Under the pieces are notes generated by a model that was given only the letters and a program-made list of their open reading frames with translations, was not told where the DNA came from and made no database searches. A stretch of DNA of 64,000 nucleotides from Streptomyces sp. CB01635 (GTDB lineage Bacteria > Actinomycetota > Actinomycetes > Streptomycetales > Streptomycetaceae). The DNA lies in NCBI RefSeq assembly GCF_002803065.1, contig NZ_NNBL01000005.1, positions 310,001 through 374,000 of the forward strand. Direction: 5' to 3'. A program made the position numbers and the translations under genes. Position 1 is the stretch's first letter. The number at the start of each line of letters is the position of its first letter. Below are positions 17,214 through 25,585 of this stretch, one piece after another.

Positions 17214-18547
17214 CGGGTGGCGAGCCTCCTTGAGTAGTCGATGACGAGGGACGAGACGGTGAACAGGACGCCGGCGGCGACGAAGTAGAGCAGGGCCCAG
17301 GTGTAGGAGCCGGTGCCGCCGACGATGAATCCGACGGCGATGGGCGTGACGATTCCGGCGATGTTGCCGGAGAGGTTCATGGCGGCGCCGACGACGCCCG
17401 CGTTGGCCCGGCCGCCGAGGATCGAGGGCAGGGACCAGTAGAGGCCGGCCCAGCGCAGGAAGAAGAGCACGCCGGAGAGCAGCGCGACCGCGGTGAGGGC
17501 GTCGGGCACGAGGACGACGCCGAGGAGCCCGGCGACGACCGCGGCGCCTGCGATGCCCATCAGCGTGCGCATCACACGGTTGGCTCCGGCGCCGGTGGCC
17601 TGCCAGCGGTCGGAGATCCAGCCGCCGGTCAGCTCGCCCACGAAACCCGCGCCGAAGATGGCGAGGGTGGACCAGCCGATGGTCTTGATGTCGAAGCCCT
17701 TGGTCTCCGAGAGGTAGAGCGGGCCCCAGGTGAGGATGCCGTAGAAGACGCCGTTGAAGCCCATCCAGCCCAGGCACATGCCCCAGAACGAGCGGTACTT
17801 GAGATAGGCGCGGAGGCGGGCGCGCCGGTCGGTGCCGGCCGCGGCGTCCTCGGCGGCGTGGGCGCGGTCGATGTAGTCGGCCTCCGCCGCGTTGACGCCG
17901 CGGTGGGCGCGCGGGGTGTCGCGCAGGAACCACAGGGCGAAGAAGCCGATGGCCGCGGTGAGGACACCGGCGACGACGAAGCTGATGCGCCAGCTGCCGG
18001 TCCAGGCGATGAGTCCGGAGATGGCGATGCCGCCGAGCGCGGAGCCGAGCGGTGCGCCGCCGTCCATGAGGACGGCGCCTCGGCCGCGTTCCTTCGCGGG
18101 CAGCCAGTTGGCGTTGAGTTTGCCGCCGGCGGGCATGACCGGTGCCTCTACGGCGCCGAGGAGCAGGCGGAACCCGAGGAGGGAGCCGACGCCGGTGGCC
18201 GCGCCGGTGAGTCCGGTCGCGACGCCCCATCCGACGCAGGCGCCACCGGCCATGTAGCGGGGCCCGAAGCGGTCGATGAGCCAGCCGCTGGGGATCTGCA
18301 TGAGCGCGTACGTCCAGAAGAACGCGCTGAGGACGAAGCCGGTGACCTCCTTGGAGAGGTGGAGGTCCTCGGTGATGAGGGGCAGCGCCACGGAGACGGA
18401 TCCGCGGTCGATGTAGTTGAGCGCCACGACGGCCAGGAGAAGGACGAACACTTTCCAGCGGGTGCGGGTGGGCCGGGCGGCGGGGGCGGGCCCCGCGTCG
18501 GCCCCGGTTCTTTCATCTGTGCTGTGTACGGGGTTGACCTGCGACAT
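17210..18547 (-). CDS. MFS transporter, anion:cation symporter (ACS) family
   Basis: 445 residues, 12 predicted membrane segments. NYIDRGSVSVALPLI in segment 1 and GWLIDRFGPRYMAGG, plus a large RGRGAVLMDGGAPLGSALGG loop, match the ACS family (glucarate, galactonate and phthalate-type carboxylate importers). It is the first gene of the minus-strand operon and overlaps the next gene by 4 nt. Most likely it imports the organic acid or amide used by the downstream enzymes. Probably repressed by the divergent FCD regulator through the boxes at 18605-18659. Confidence 0.9.
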   Translation of the reverse strand: MSQVNPVHSTDERTGADAGPAPAARPTRTRWKVFVLLLAVVALNYIDRGSVSVALPLITEDLHLSKEVTGFVLSAFFWTYALMQIPSGWLIDRFGPRYMAGGACVGWGVATGLTGAATGVGSLLGFRLLLGAVEAPVMPAGGKLNANWLPAKERGRGAVLMDGGAPLGSALGGIAISGLIAWTGSWRISFVVAGVLTAAIGFFALWFLRDTPRAHRGVNAAEADYIDRAHAAEDAAAGTDRRARLRAYLKYRSFWGMCLGWMGFNGVFYGILTWGPLYLSETKGFDIKTIGWSTLAIFGAGFVGELTGGWISDRWQATGAGANRVMRTLMGIAGAAVVAGLLGVVLVPDALTAVALLSGVLFFLRWAGLYWSLPSILGGRANAGVVGAAMNLSGNIAGIVTPIAVGFIVGGTGSYTWALLYFVAAGVLFTVSSLVIDYSRRLATR

Positions 18548-18604
18548 GGCGGACCCTCGATTCGGCAGACTTCGGGTACGTGCTGACGTGCAACTTCCGC
18601 GCTA

Positions 18605-18659
18605 TGGCATACCAAACAATGAAGGGAACTCCAGGGCCTCGTCAAGCGTTTGGTATACC
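18605..18659. promoter_or_regulatory. Two operator boxes of the FCD-GntR regulator
   Basis: TGGCATACCA (18605-18614) and TTTGGTATACC (18649-18659) are near-identical in inverted arrangement: GGCATACCAAAC faces GTTTGGTATACC, 11 of 12 bases complementary. Each is close to the TGGTATACCA palindrome known for FadR-subfamily (FCD) regulators. They lie between the divergent MFS and regulator genes. Confidence 0.65.
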
Positions 18660-18686
18660 GTAAGAGCAACTTTTCGGGGAGGACAC

Positions 18687-19367
18687 ATGACACAGGGCCA
18701 GACCCGGGACACCACGTCCCCGACCGGGACGGTGTGGCTGCGCGACCAGGTCTGCGAGGGGATCCGCGACCAGATCATCGACGGCAGACTCAAGCCGGGC
18801 GACCGCCTCGTCGAGCGGGACGTGGCCGAGGAGTTCGGCGTCTCCCGCATCCCGGTGCGCGAGGCCATCCGCATCCTGATGAGCGAGGGGTTCCTCCAGG
18901 CCCTGTCCCCGCGGCGCATCGTCGTCAAGGAGCTGTCGCGCCAGGACGTGGCCAACCTCTTCGACCTGCGCGAGGCACTTGAGGTCCTCGCTGCGCGCCG
19001 CGCGGCAGAGAACGCGGACGAGGTTCAGCTCCGGCAAATGCAGCGCCTGTTGGAGAGCGCCCGCAAGGCCACGCTCGCCGGGCGCCCCGAGCGCGTGTCG
19101 CGCGCCAACACCGCGTTCCACCACCACATCGTCGAGACGGCGGGCAACGAACTCCTCGCCGCGACCCTCGAACCCCTGGAAGGCCGCCTGCGCTGGCTGT
19201 TCCATCAGATCGACGACCCCACGTCGGTATGGGAGGAACACCGCCGCCTGTACGAGACGATCGCCGCGGCAGACCCCGAGGCGGCGGCCGCGTGCGCGCT
19301 CCGGCATGTGCGCCACTACAGGGAGGTGGCGCTGCGCCTCCTGTTCGACGCGCCCGACACCTACTGA
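18687..19367 (+). CDS. GntR family regulator, FadR/FCD subfamily
   Basis: 226 residues; ATG 18687 follows GGGGAGGACAC. Residues about 15-80 form a winged helix (IIDGRLKPGDRLVERDVAEEFGVSRIPVREAIRIL), and the rest is an all-alpha FCD domain with metal-ligand residues in DLREALEVLAARRAA, NTAFHHHIVETAGN and EEHRRLYETIAA. FCD regulators respond to carboxylic acids. Divergent from the 18.5-14.4 kb operon, it is the likely acid-responsive repressor of that operon. Confidence 0.93.
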   Translation: MTQGQTRDTTSPTGTVWLRDQVCEGIRDQIIDGRLKPGDRLVERDVAEEFGVSRIPVREAIRILMSEGFLQALSPRRIVVKELSRQDVANLFDLREALEVLAARRAAENADEVQLRQMQRLLESARKATLAGRPERVSRANTAFHHHIVETAGNELLAATLEPLEGRLRWLFHQIDDPTSVWEEHRRLYETIAAADPEAAAACALRHVRHYREVALRLLFDAPDTY

Positions 19368-19396
19368 GCCCCGAGCCCCGTCGGCCACCGGTGGAC

Positions 19397-19509
19397 TCAC
19401 GGCGCCACGCGCTCGAACGCGGAGGCGGCGCACAGGACTTGGGCGTCGCCGAGGTGGCAGCCGACGATGTGCAGCCCGACGCGCAGACCGTCCCGCGCGG
19501 GCTCGCGGT
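19397..19509 (-). pseudogene. C-terminal remnant of an amidase
   Basis: About 36 residues on the minus strand read DGLRVGLHIVGCHLGDAQVL followed by a helix AASAFERVAP and a stop. This matches the extreme C-terminus of amidase-signature enzymes (DGLPVGLQIVG...D..VL.AAAAFE). The rest of the amidase is missing: the upstream sequence is the membrane-protein gene at 19509-20021 in another frame. It is a leftover of a deletion. Confidence 0.6.
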
Positions 19510-20021
19510 CAGTGCCCCGCGAGCAGCTTCACCCCCACCACGCCGGCCCCGATCACCGCGTCGGCCGCGGCCGCCAGGCTGGAGGTGAGCAGCCCGCCGC
19601 CCATCCGGCGGCCGCCCTCGAAACCCCAGGCGGCGATGCCCGCGATGCCCGCGCCGGCCGCGATCCACAGGGCGGTGTCGAGGTCGAGGGCGCCTGCCGC
19701 GGACAGAGCGTCCATCGCAAGCGGGCCGGCCGCGGACGAGAGCAGAGGGCTGCTGACGTACAGCATGTGCCGCGCCTCGGCGCGCCCCGGGAACCGCTTG
19801 TGCACGACGCGGTGCGCCTGCACGTCCGCGACCAGCGTGGCCAGCCACAGGCCGACCGCGGTGCCCGTCACATAGGCGGCAGCGGTCCAGTGCTCCGCGT
19901 GCGGGCTCTGCGCGAGGCCCACGACCACCGCGAGCATCGTGATCGCGGCGTAGATGCGCTCCTTGAGGCGCTCACGCTGGGTGTCGAGCAACTCCCCTTT
20001 TTTCTCCACATTTGCTGCCAT
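19509..20021 (-). CDS. Four-segment membrane protein of unknown function
   Basis: 170 residues. A short charged N-terminus (KKGELLDTQRERLKERIYAA) precedes four hydrophobic segments: ITMLAVVVGLAQ, AAYVTGTAVGLWLATLV, a pair around DTALWIAAGAGIAGIAAW, and LAAAADAVIGAGVVGVKLL. No catalytic motif is visible and I cannot name the family. There is no clear ribosome site at ATG 20021; the AT-rich TTTATTGTTCG just before it suggests a leaderless or very short leader mRNA. It is preceded by the hairpin at 20038-20073. Confidence 0.72.
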   Translation of the reverse strand: MAANVEKKGELLDTQRERLKERIYAAITMLAVVVGLAQSPHAEHWTAAAYVTGTAVGLWLATLVADVQAHRVVHKRFPGRAEARHMLYVSSPLLSSAAGPLAMDALSAAGALDLDTALWIAAGAGIAGIAAWGFEGGRRMGGGLLTSSLAAAADAVIGAGVVGVKLLAGH

Positions 20022-20037
20022 GCGCGAACAATAAATG

Positions 20038-20073
20038 CAGCGCCCGCCGGGAGATCACTCCCGCCGGACGCTG
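20038..20073 (-). terminator. Terminator after the DUF574-type methyltransferase gene
   Basis: A 16-bp stem (CAGCGCCCGCCGGGAG with CTCCCGCCGGACGCTG, two mismatches) around an ATCA loop. On the minus strand it is followed by the T-rich ATTTATTGTT. It lies 24 nt after the methyltransferase stop. Confidence 0.65.
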
Positions 20074-20097
20074 CACCGGTGTCCGTCTCGATCCGTC

Positions 20098-20886
20098 CTA
20101 CGGCTTGCGCGCCACCGCGCCGTAGATTCCGCCGTTCTCCGCGCGCGGGGCGTCCGTGTCCCGGAACCACTCCGTCGCCGTCACGAGGCCGGGCTCCACG
20201 AGTTCGAGCCCCTCGAAGAAGCGGGCGACCTCGTCCCGCGAACGGAACCCGAGCTCGATCCCGCCCTTCGCGTACTCGGCCGTCACCTGCGCGGACAGCT
20301 CCGGGAAGATGTCGGACGACGCATGCGACAGCACGAGGTAACTGCCGGAGGGCAGCGCTTCCACCAGGGTGGAGACGATGTCGTACGGCTCCTGGTCCCC
20401 GGGCAGGAAGTGCATGAGCGCGATGAGCGAGAGCGCGACCGGCCGGTCGAAGTCGAGCAGCTTGCGGGCGTGGTCGAGGATATCGCGGGGCGCATGCACA
20501 TCGCCCTGGACGTAGTCGGTCATGCCCTCGGGGCTGCTGACCAGCAGGGCCTCGGCGTGCCGCAGCACGATGGGGTCGTTGTCCGTGTAGACGACGCGCG
20601 ACTCGGGGCGGATCCGCTGGACGATCTGGTGCAGGTTCGGCGCGGTCGGGATCCCGGTACCGATGTCGAGGAACTGGCCGACACCATTGCCCGCCAGCCA
20701 CGCGACGGCGCGGTGCATGAACTCACGGTTCTGGCGCGCCCCGTCCCTTGCCTCGGGCGGCAGTTGCTCCCCCACCGCCTCGTCGACGGGGTAGTTGTCC
20801 TTGCCGCCGAGAAGATAGTCGTAGACACGGGCGGGGTGGGGCTTGCTGGTGTCTATCCGGGGGCTGGGTGATGTCTCTGCCGTCAT
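20098..20886 (-). CDS. SAM-dependent methyltransferase, DUF574 family
   Basis: 262 residues from ATG 20886 (GTG 20904 in frame is possible). The N-terminal IDTSKPHPARVYDYLLGGKDNY is the hallmark of the actinobacterial DUF574/Methyltransf_19 family, and GQFLDIGTGIPTAPNLHQI holds the SAM-binding Gly-rich loop. Later VYTDNDPIVLRHAEALL and GDVHAPRDIL complete the Rossmann-like methyltransferase fold. Streptomycetes carry many paralogues; substrates are mostly unknown. It forms a monocistronic unit closed by the hairpin at 20038-20073. Confidence 0.93.
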   Translation of the reverse strand: MTAETSPSPRIDTSKPHPARVYDYLLGGKDNYPVDEAVGEQLPPEARDGARQNREFMHRAVAWLAGNGVGQFLDIGTGIPTAPNLHQIVQRIRPESRVVYTDNDPIVLRHAEALLVSSPEGMTDYVQGDVHAPRDILDHARKLLDFDRPVALSLIALMHFLPGDQEPYDIVSTLVEALPSGSYLVLSHASSDIFPELSAQVTAEYAKGGIELGFRSRDEVARFFEGLELVEPGLVTATEWFRDTDAPRAENGGIYGAVARKP

Positions 20887-20952
20887 GGCCACGCAGTCTG
20901 CCACAGCAACTCGCTTGTCAGTACGGATGGTTGGCGGTTGACCTGCGGCCGG

Positions 20953-22395
20953 TCAGCTCACGCTGACCGACGTGTCGTCGACGACGAACGACGTCTGGAG
21001 GGTGGACCCTTCCGTGCCGGTCAGCTTCACGGTCACCGACTGCCCCGCGTAGGCGCCCAGGTTGAAGGTCTTGAGCGCGTAGCCCGGGGCCTCGTTGAGG
21101 TTGGAGTAGGTGCCGAGCGTCGAAAGGACGGTGCCGCCGCTGTTGAGAACCTGAACCTTGAGCGTGTCGTACGCCGTAGTGGTAGTGGTCTCGGCCGTGT
21201 CGATGTGGAGGTAGAGACTGAGGGTGGCGGTGCAGCCGGTCGGGATGTTCACCGCCTGCGACAAGGTGTCCGTGTGGGCGGAGCCGTAGCCGCCGAGCCA
21301 TGCCTTGTAGGTGCCGGTGCGCGCGGGTTCGCCGGTGTCGTTGGTGATGACACCGCTGGAGGCGGTCCAGGTGGTGCTGCCCGACTCGAAGCCAGGGTTG
21401 CCGAGGAGCTGGGCGGCGGTGCAGGTGCCCCCGCCGCCGCTGCCGCCGGTGGCTCCGGAGAGCCACTCGGTGGCGTTCAGGGCGAGCGGCGCGTTCGTGC
21501 CGGCGGGGTCGTTCCAGCCGTCGTAGAGCGTGTTGCCGGACTGGCCCGTGCCGTCGTCGATCGGGGAGCTGTCACCCCAGAACGCGACGCGACCGCTGCC
21601 GAACGTGCTGGTGGCGAAGAAAGCGCCCGTGTTGCCTGAATATCCGGTGCGGTAGACGAGGCCCTTGACCGCGGAGTTGTCGCCCGGCTTGAGCGTGGCC
21701 GTGGTGCCGCTGCGGATGATGCTGCCGCCGACCTTGCCGAACGACCCGTTGATGACGGGGTCGGTGGTGGAGGTGATGGCCTTGGGGTTGTCGGTGCTGA
21801 TGCTCAGCGTGTCGACGGAGAAGCCGAACGGGTCCGTGGAGTCGACGGAGTTGTTGGTCATGAGGTCGTTGATGACCTCGACCGCATCGTTGCCGTCGTT
21901 GTTGCGGTCCGCGCCGGTGTGGTCGGAGATGAGGAAGAGTCCGCCGCCGTTCTGGACGAACTTCATGACGGCGGTCTTCTCCGCCGCGCCGAGCAGCACG
22001 TTCGGCTCTGGCAGCACGAACGTCTCGAAGTTCTTGAGGTCCAGGGCCGACGAGGTCCCGTACGTGATGGTGTTGCCGGACGGCAGCGTCTTGAGCGCGT
22101 AGTCGCCGGACTTCTGGAGGCCCACGCCCCATGCGGAGAGCGCGCCCGTCCAGTCGTTCTCGGCGGAGGGGGTCGCGTCCTGGCCGAGCGGGTCGGGCTG
22201 GCTGGTGCCGATGATCCAGTCGGCGTTGCCGGCCGTCTCGGCCTTGGTGTTGTCGAAGAGCACGCGGTGGGGCGTCACGGCGACGGCCGGGGTGGCGGCG
22301 GTGGCCGCCTGGCCTGCCGTCACACCGGCGAGAAGCATCCCGAGGACAGCGGCTGCGCAGGCGACGCGGCGGCGGGGACTTCTGGATCCGAGCAT
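20953..22395 (-). CDS. Large secreted protein with ThuA/GATase-like and C-terminal jelly-roll domains
   Basis: 480 residues. A signal peptide (basic RSPRRR then AAVLGMLLAGVTAG) ends near residue 33. Residues about 40-310 (RVLFDNTKAETAGNADW ... FETFVLPEPN ... FVQNGGGLFLISDHTGADRNNDGND) resemble the DUF4350/GATase-like fold of secreted actinobacterial proteins. After a Gly-rich linker, LLGNPGFESGSTTW opens a roughly 150-residue jelly-roll module of the carbohydrate-binding or protease-associated type. It probably acts outside the cell on a polymer; no catalytic residue can be named with confidence. Confidence 0.8.
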   Translation of the reverse strand: MLGSRSPRRRVACAAAVLGMLLAGVTAGQAATAATPAVAVTPHRVLFDNTKAETAGNADWIIGTSQPDPLGQDATPSAENDWTGALSAWGVGLQKSGDYALKTLPSGNTITYGTSSALDLKNFETFVLPEPNVLLGAAEKTAVMKFVQNGGGLFLISDHTGADRNNDGNDAVEVINDLMTNNSVDSTDPFGFSVDTLSISTDNPKAITSTTDPVINGSFGKVGGSIIRSGTTATLKPGDNSAVKGLVYRTGYSGNTGAFFATSTFGSGRVAFWGDSSPIDDGTGQSGNTLYDGWNDPAGTNAPLALNATEWLSGATGGSGGGGTCTAAQLLGNPGFESGSTTWTASSGVITNDTGEPARTGTYKAWLGGYGSAHTDTLSQAVNIPTGCTATLSLYLHIDTAETTTTTAYDTLKVQVLNSGGTVLSTLGTYSNLNEAPGYALKTFNLGAYAGQSVTVKLTGTEGSTLQTSFVVDDTSVSVS

Positions 22396-22571
22396 CCGTC
22401 ATACCTCCGTGAGGGGTGGGGAGAAGGCGGTGCGGGCGTCGAGTCTGCGCGCGTAGAACACCGGCCGTAAGGAGGGAGAGCCACGCGCGATTGAACAGTA
22501 CATGGCAATCCGATGCCTCGACAGGGCACTGCGAGTCGACGCTCCGCGTCACCGCAAGCCGATGCCCCAGG

Positions 22572-23444
22572 TCACTGCAGACCGATACGCCGCGCGATCT
22601 CCTCGGTGTGCCGCAGGCGCGCCGGCGCGTCGTCGCCGAGCGCCGCGACGACTCCGGCGACGACGGTCTCGATCACGGCGAGGGTGGGCACGAAGCTGTC
22701 GTACGGCGACGGTGTCGTGACCAGGCTGGGCAGTACGACCTCGGCGTGCGCGGAGACCGGGGACAGCCATTTGTCGGTGAACAGGACGACCTTCGCGCCC
22801 TGTTCGAGGGCGAGTTGGGCCATGGTGACCTTGTCCTGCTCGTAGCGGCGGTAGTCGAAGACGACCAGGACGTCACGGCGTGTGAGCGCGCCGAGCGCCG
22901 CGGTCCGCTCGACGTCGCCCGCGGGCAGGAGGCGGATGTCACCGCGCAACTGCATGAGGTGCAGCCCGAGGTACTGGGCGAGGAGATGGGTGAAGCGGCC
23001 GCCTGCCAGGGTGATGCGCCGCTTGCCGTCGGCCAGGAGCGAGACGGCGTGTTCCAGGTCGTGCGGCGGGAGTTCGGTGAGGGTCTGGGCAACGGCGGCG
23101 CTGAACAGCCGGCTGCCCTGCCCGAGAAGGGACGCGTCGCCGTCCGCCGCCTCGTCGGCACGGGCGCGGTCGGCGGATTCGTACAGGGACAGGGGCGAGG
23201 CGTTGCGTTCGTCGAGTTCCTCGCGCAGGGCGCTCTGGAAGTCGGGGAAGCCACGGTAGCCGAGCCTGCCGACGAAGCGGATGACGGTCGGGGCGCTGAC
23301 ACCCGCCCGCTCGGCGAGGACGGCGACGGTCTCGAAGCCGGCAGAGGGGTAGTTGACCAGGAGGACGCGGGCGACCTTGCGCTCGGCCGGGCTGAGGTCG
23401 CCCAGCTTGCGCCGGATCACGTCGGCGAGTGCGCCGGAGGCCAT
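22572..23444 (-). CDS. MurR/RpiR family regulator
   Basis: 290 residues from ATG 23444 (AAAGGA 8 nt upstream). Residues 1-80 are the RpiR helix-turn-helix (LSPAERKVARVLL ... LAERAGVSAPTVIRFVGRLGYRGFPDFQ). Residues about 125-265 form a SIS sugar-isomerase-type domain (ITLAGGRFTHLLAQYLGLHL; DVLVVFDYRRYEQD). Such proteins usually sense phosphosugars, but this one ends an operon with an amino-acid ABC importer and an M20 peptidase, an arrangement in which RpiR proteins control peptide or amino-sugar use. It is 165 nt after the peptidase stop. Confidence 0.92.
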   Translation of the reverse strand: MASGALADVIRRKLGDLSPAERKVARVLLVNYPSAGFETVAVLAERAGVSAPTVIRFVGRLGYRGFPDFQSALREELDERNASPLSLYESADRARADEAADGDASLLGQGSRLFSAAVAQTLTELPPHDLEHAVSLLADGKRRITLAGGRFTHLLAQYLGLHLMQLRGDIRLLPAGDVERTAALGALTRRDVLVVFDYRRYEQDKVTMAQLALEQGAKVVLFTDKWLSPVSAHAEVVLPSLVTTPSPYDSFVPTLAVIETVVAGVVAALGDDAPARLRHTEEIARRIGLQ

Positions 23445-23609
23445 CGCGGGTTCCTTTCTCGGTCGTCGGCGGGCGTGGGCCCGCGTGCCGAGCCTAATGC
23501 CGATCATCGGAGCCACGGTCCCGGCCGTCGCCGCATCCGGGGCCACGACAGGTGCTCCCGCACCGGGCAACGGCGCGATCGAACCGGTGCGGGAGCGTCT
23601 GGGGCAGCG

Positions 23610-24824
23610 TCAGTCGCTGCGGCTGTCGCCGAGCTCGGCGATGAGAGAGGCGAGCAGGGCGACCCGGGCCGGGACCGAACTGACGTCGAGCCACTCCTCG
23701 GGGGTGTGGTCGGCGCCGCCGACCGGTCCCAGGCCATCCAGTGTCGGGACCCCTGTGCCGGCGATGGTGTTGGCGTCCCCCACGCCGCCCGTCGCCGTGG
23801 CCCCGAAGTGCAGGCCCAGACGTACGCCGATGTCCCTGGCCCGGTGGAGCATCCGGCGGGAGGCATCGGTGTCCTCCATCGGCGGGCAGGATTCGAGTTC
23901 CTCGACGGTGGCGCGGGTGCCGGGGACGACGGGCCGCGCGGCGGCCTCCTGGATGGCGGCGGTGGCCTCGCGCAAGCCGCTGTCCGTGGCCGAGCGGATC
24001 TCGACGAGGAGTTCCGCGTCGGGGCAGACGATGTTGAAGCGGCTGCCCGCGCGGACGACACCGACGTTGAGGGTGACGCCCTCCCACCTGCCGTTCAGCG
24101 CCTGGATCGCGATGACGAGGTGGGCGGCGGCCAGAGCGGCGTTCGCTCCGCGTTCGGGTTCGATGCCCGCGTGTGCGGCGCGGCCGGTGACGGTGAGCCT
24201 GAAGTCGGCCACGCCCTTCCGGGCGATGACCAGGTCGCCGTTCTCGCGGGCGCATTCGAGGGCGAGGGCGTAGTGCGCCCCCTCGGCGGCCCGCCGGGTG
24301 ACCGGTCTGCTGGCCGGTGAGCCGATCTCCTCGTCCGGCGTGGCGAGGAAGACGAGTTCCGCGAAGTCCTCGACGCCGGCCCGGGCGAGGATCTCGAGGG
24401 CGGCAAGTCCTGCGACCAGGCCTCCCTTGTCGTCGCTGACGCCGGGTCCGTGGGCGAGGGATCCGCTGAGGGAGAAGGGGCGTTCGGCAGCGGCCCCGTC
24501 GTCGAAGACGGTGTCCATGTGCGCTGCGAGCAGGAGTCTGCGGCCTCCGTCGGCGACGGCGAGGCGACCTTGTCTGCGCCCGATGAGCACATCTCCGGTA
24601 CGGCGTCCGTGGGCCGGCGGCAGCGGGACGCGTTCCACTGAGAAGCCCAGACGCTCGAGGCGGGCCCGGACCAGGTCGGCCACCCGGTTGACGCCGTCGG
24701 GGCTGTACGAGCCGGAGTCGATCGCGACGAGTTCGGCCAGGTCTTCGAAGTACCGCGCCTGGTGTGCGTGGGACAGGGCCAACAGCGCCTCGTCGAGGGG
24801 CTGCTGCCGGGGCGGGGCGCTCAC
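23610..24824 (-). CDS. M20 family metallopeptidase (glutamate carboxypeptidase-like)
   Basis: 404 residues starting at GTG 24824, with GTGA overlapping the ABC ATPase stop. Metal and catalytic residues of M20 peptidases are present: AAH102MD104TV, GVSD131DKGG, and TPDE165E166IGSP (general base and ligand). A dimerisation lid domain lies between about residues 200 and 310. The similarity is closest to the carboxypeptidase G2/ArgE/DapE group, which removes acyl or peptide groups from amino acids. Its position behind a polar amino-acid importer suggests it trims an imported N-acyl amino acid or dipeptide. Confidence 0.92.
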   Translation of the reverse strand: MSAPPRQQPLDEALLALSHAHQARYFEDLAELVAIDSGSYSPDGVNRVADLVRARLERLGFSVERVPLPPAHGRRTGDVLIGRRQGRLAVADGGRRLLLAAHMDTVFDDGAAAERPFSLSGSLAHGPGVSDDKGGLVAGLAALEILARAGVEDFAELVFLATPDEEIGSPASRPVTRRAAEGAHYALALECARENGDLVIARKGVADFRLTVTGRAAHAGIEPERGANAALAAAHLVIAIQALNGRWEGVTLNVGVVRAGSRFNIVCPDAELLVEIRSATDSGLREATAAIQEAAARPVVPGTRATVEELESCPPMEDTDASRRMLHRARDIGVRLGLHFGATATGGVGDANTIAGTGVPTLDGLGPVGGADHTPEEWLDVSSVPARVALLASLIAELGDSRSD

Positions 24825-25585
24825 AGGACCTTCGAGAGGAAGGCGCGGGTGCGCTCCTGCTCCGGTGCGGCCAGGACCCGTCGGGGATCACCGGATTCGA
24901 CGACGACGCCTTCGTCCATGAAGACGGCCAGGTCCCCGACTTCGCGGGCGAAGCCGATCTCGTGCGTGACGACGACCATGGTCATGCCGTCGGCCGCGAG
25001 TCGGCGCATGACGTCGAGGACGTCGCCGACGAGTTCGGGGTCGAGCGCCGACGTCGGTTCGTCGAACAGCATCAGTTTCGGTTTCATGGCGAGGGCGCGG
25101 GCTATGGCCACGCGCTGCTGCTGGCCACCCGAGAGCTCGGCCGGGTAGTGGCCCTCCCGGTCGGCGAGCCCCACCTGGTCCAGCAGGGTCCTCGCCTCGT
25201 CGCGGGCCTGGTCCTTGGCCGCGCCGGCGACCTTGACCGGGGCCTCCATGACGTTCTCCAGAGCCGTCATGTGCGGGAAGAGGTTGAACCGCTGGAACAC
25301 CATGCCGATGTCGCGCCGCCGGGCGGCGACCTCGCGCTCACGCAATTCATGGAGGCGGGCACCCTGCGGCCGGTGGCCGACCGGTTCGCCGTCGACGGAG
25401 AGGCGGCCCCCGTCGATCTTCTCCAGATGGTTGATGCACCGCAGGAACGTGGACTTGCCGGACCCCGAGGGCCCCAACAGGCAGCACACCTGTCCGCGTT
25501 CGACCGTCAGGTCGATGCCTTTGAGGACCTGGAGCTTCCCGAAGTGTTTGCGCACGCCCTCGGCGTGCACCATGGGCGCGTTCAA
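24821..25585 (-). CDS. Amino acid ABC transporter ATP-binding protein
   Basis: 254 residues from TTG 25585. TTG is chosen because GGAGG lies 7 nt upstream and TTGA overlaps the permease stop by 4 nt, matching the spacing style of the operon; the first ATG (25573) has no ribosome site. Walker A GPSGSGKS (residues 38-45), signature LSGGQQQR, Walker B LMLFDEPTSALD and the switch His in VVVTHE are all intact. It belongs to the polar amino-acid (GlnQ/HisP) class and energises the permease at 25582. Confidence 0.94.
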   Translation of the reverse strand: MNAPMVHAEGVRKHFGKLQVLKGIDLTVERGQVCCLLGPSGSGKSTFLRCINHLEKIDGGRLSVDGEPVGHRPQGARLHELREREVAARRRDIGMVFQRFNLFPHMTALENVMEAPVKVAGAAKDQARDEARTLLDQVGLADREGHYPAELSGGQQQRVAIARALAMKPKLMLFDEPTSALDPELVGDVLDVMRRLAADGMTMVVVTHEIGFAREVGDLAVFMDEGVVVESGDPRRVLAAPEQERTRAFLSKVL

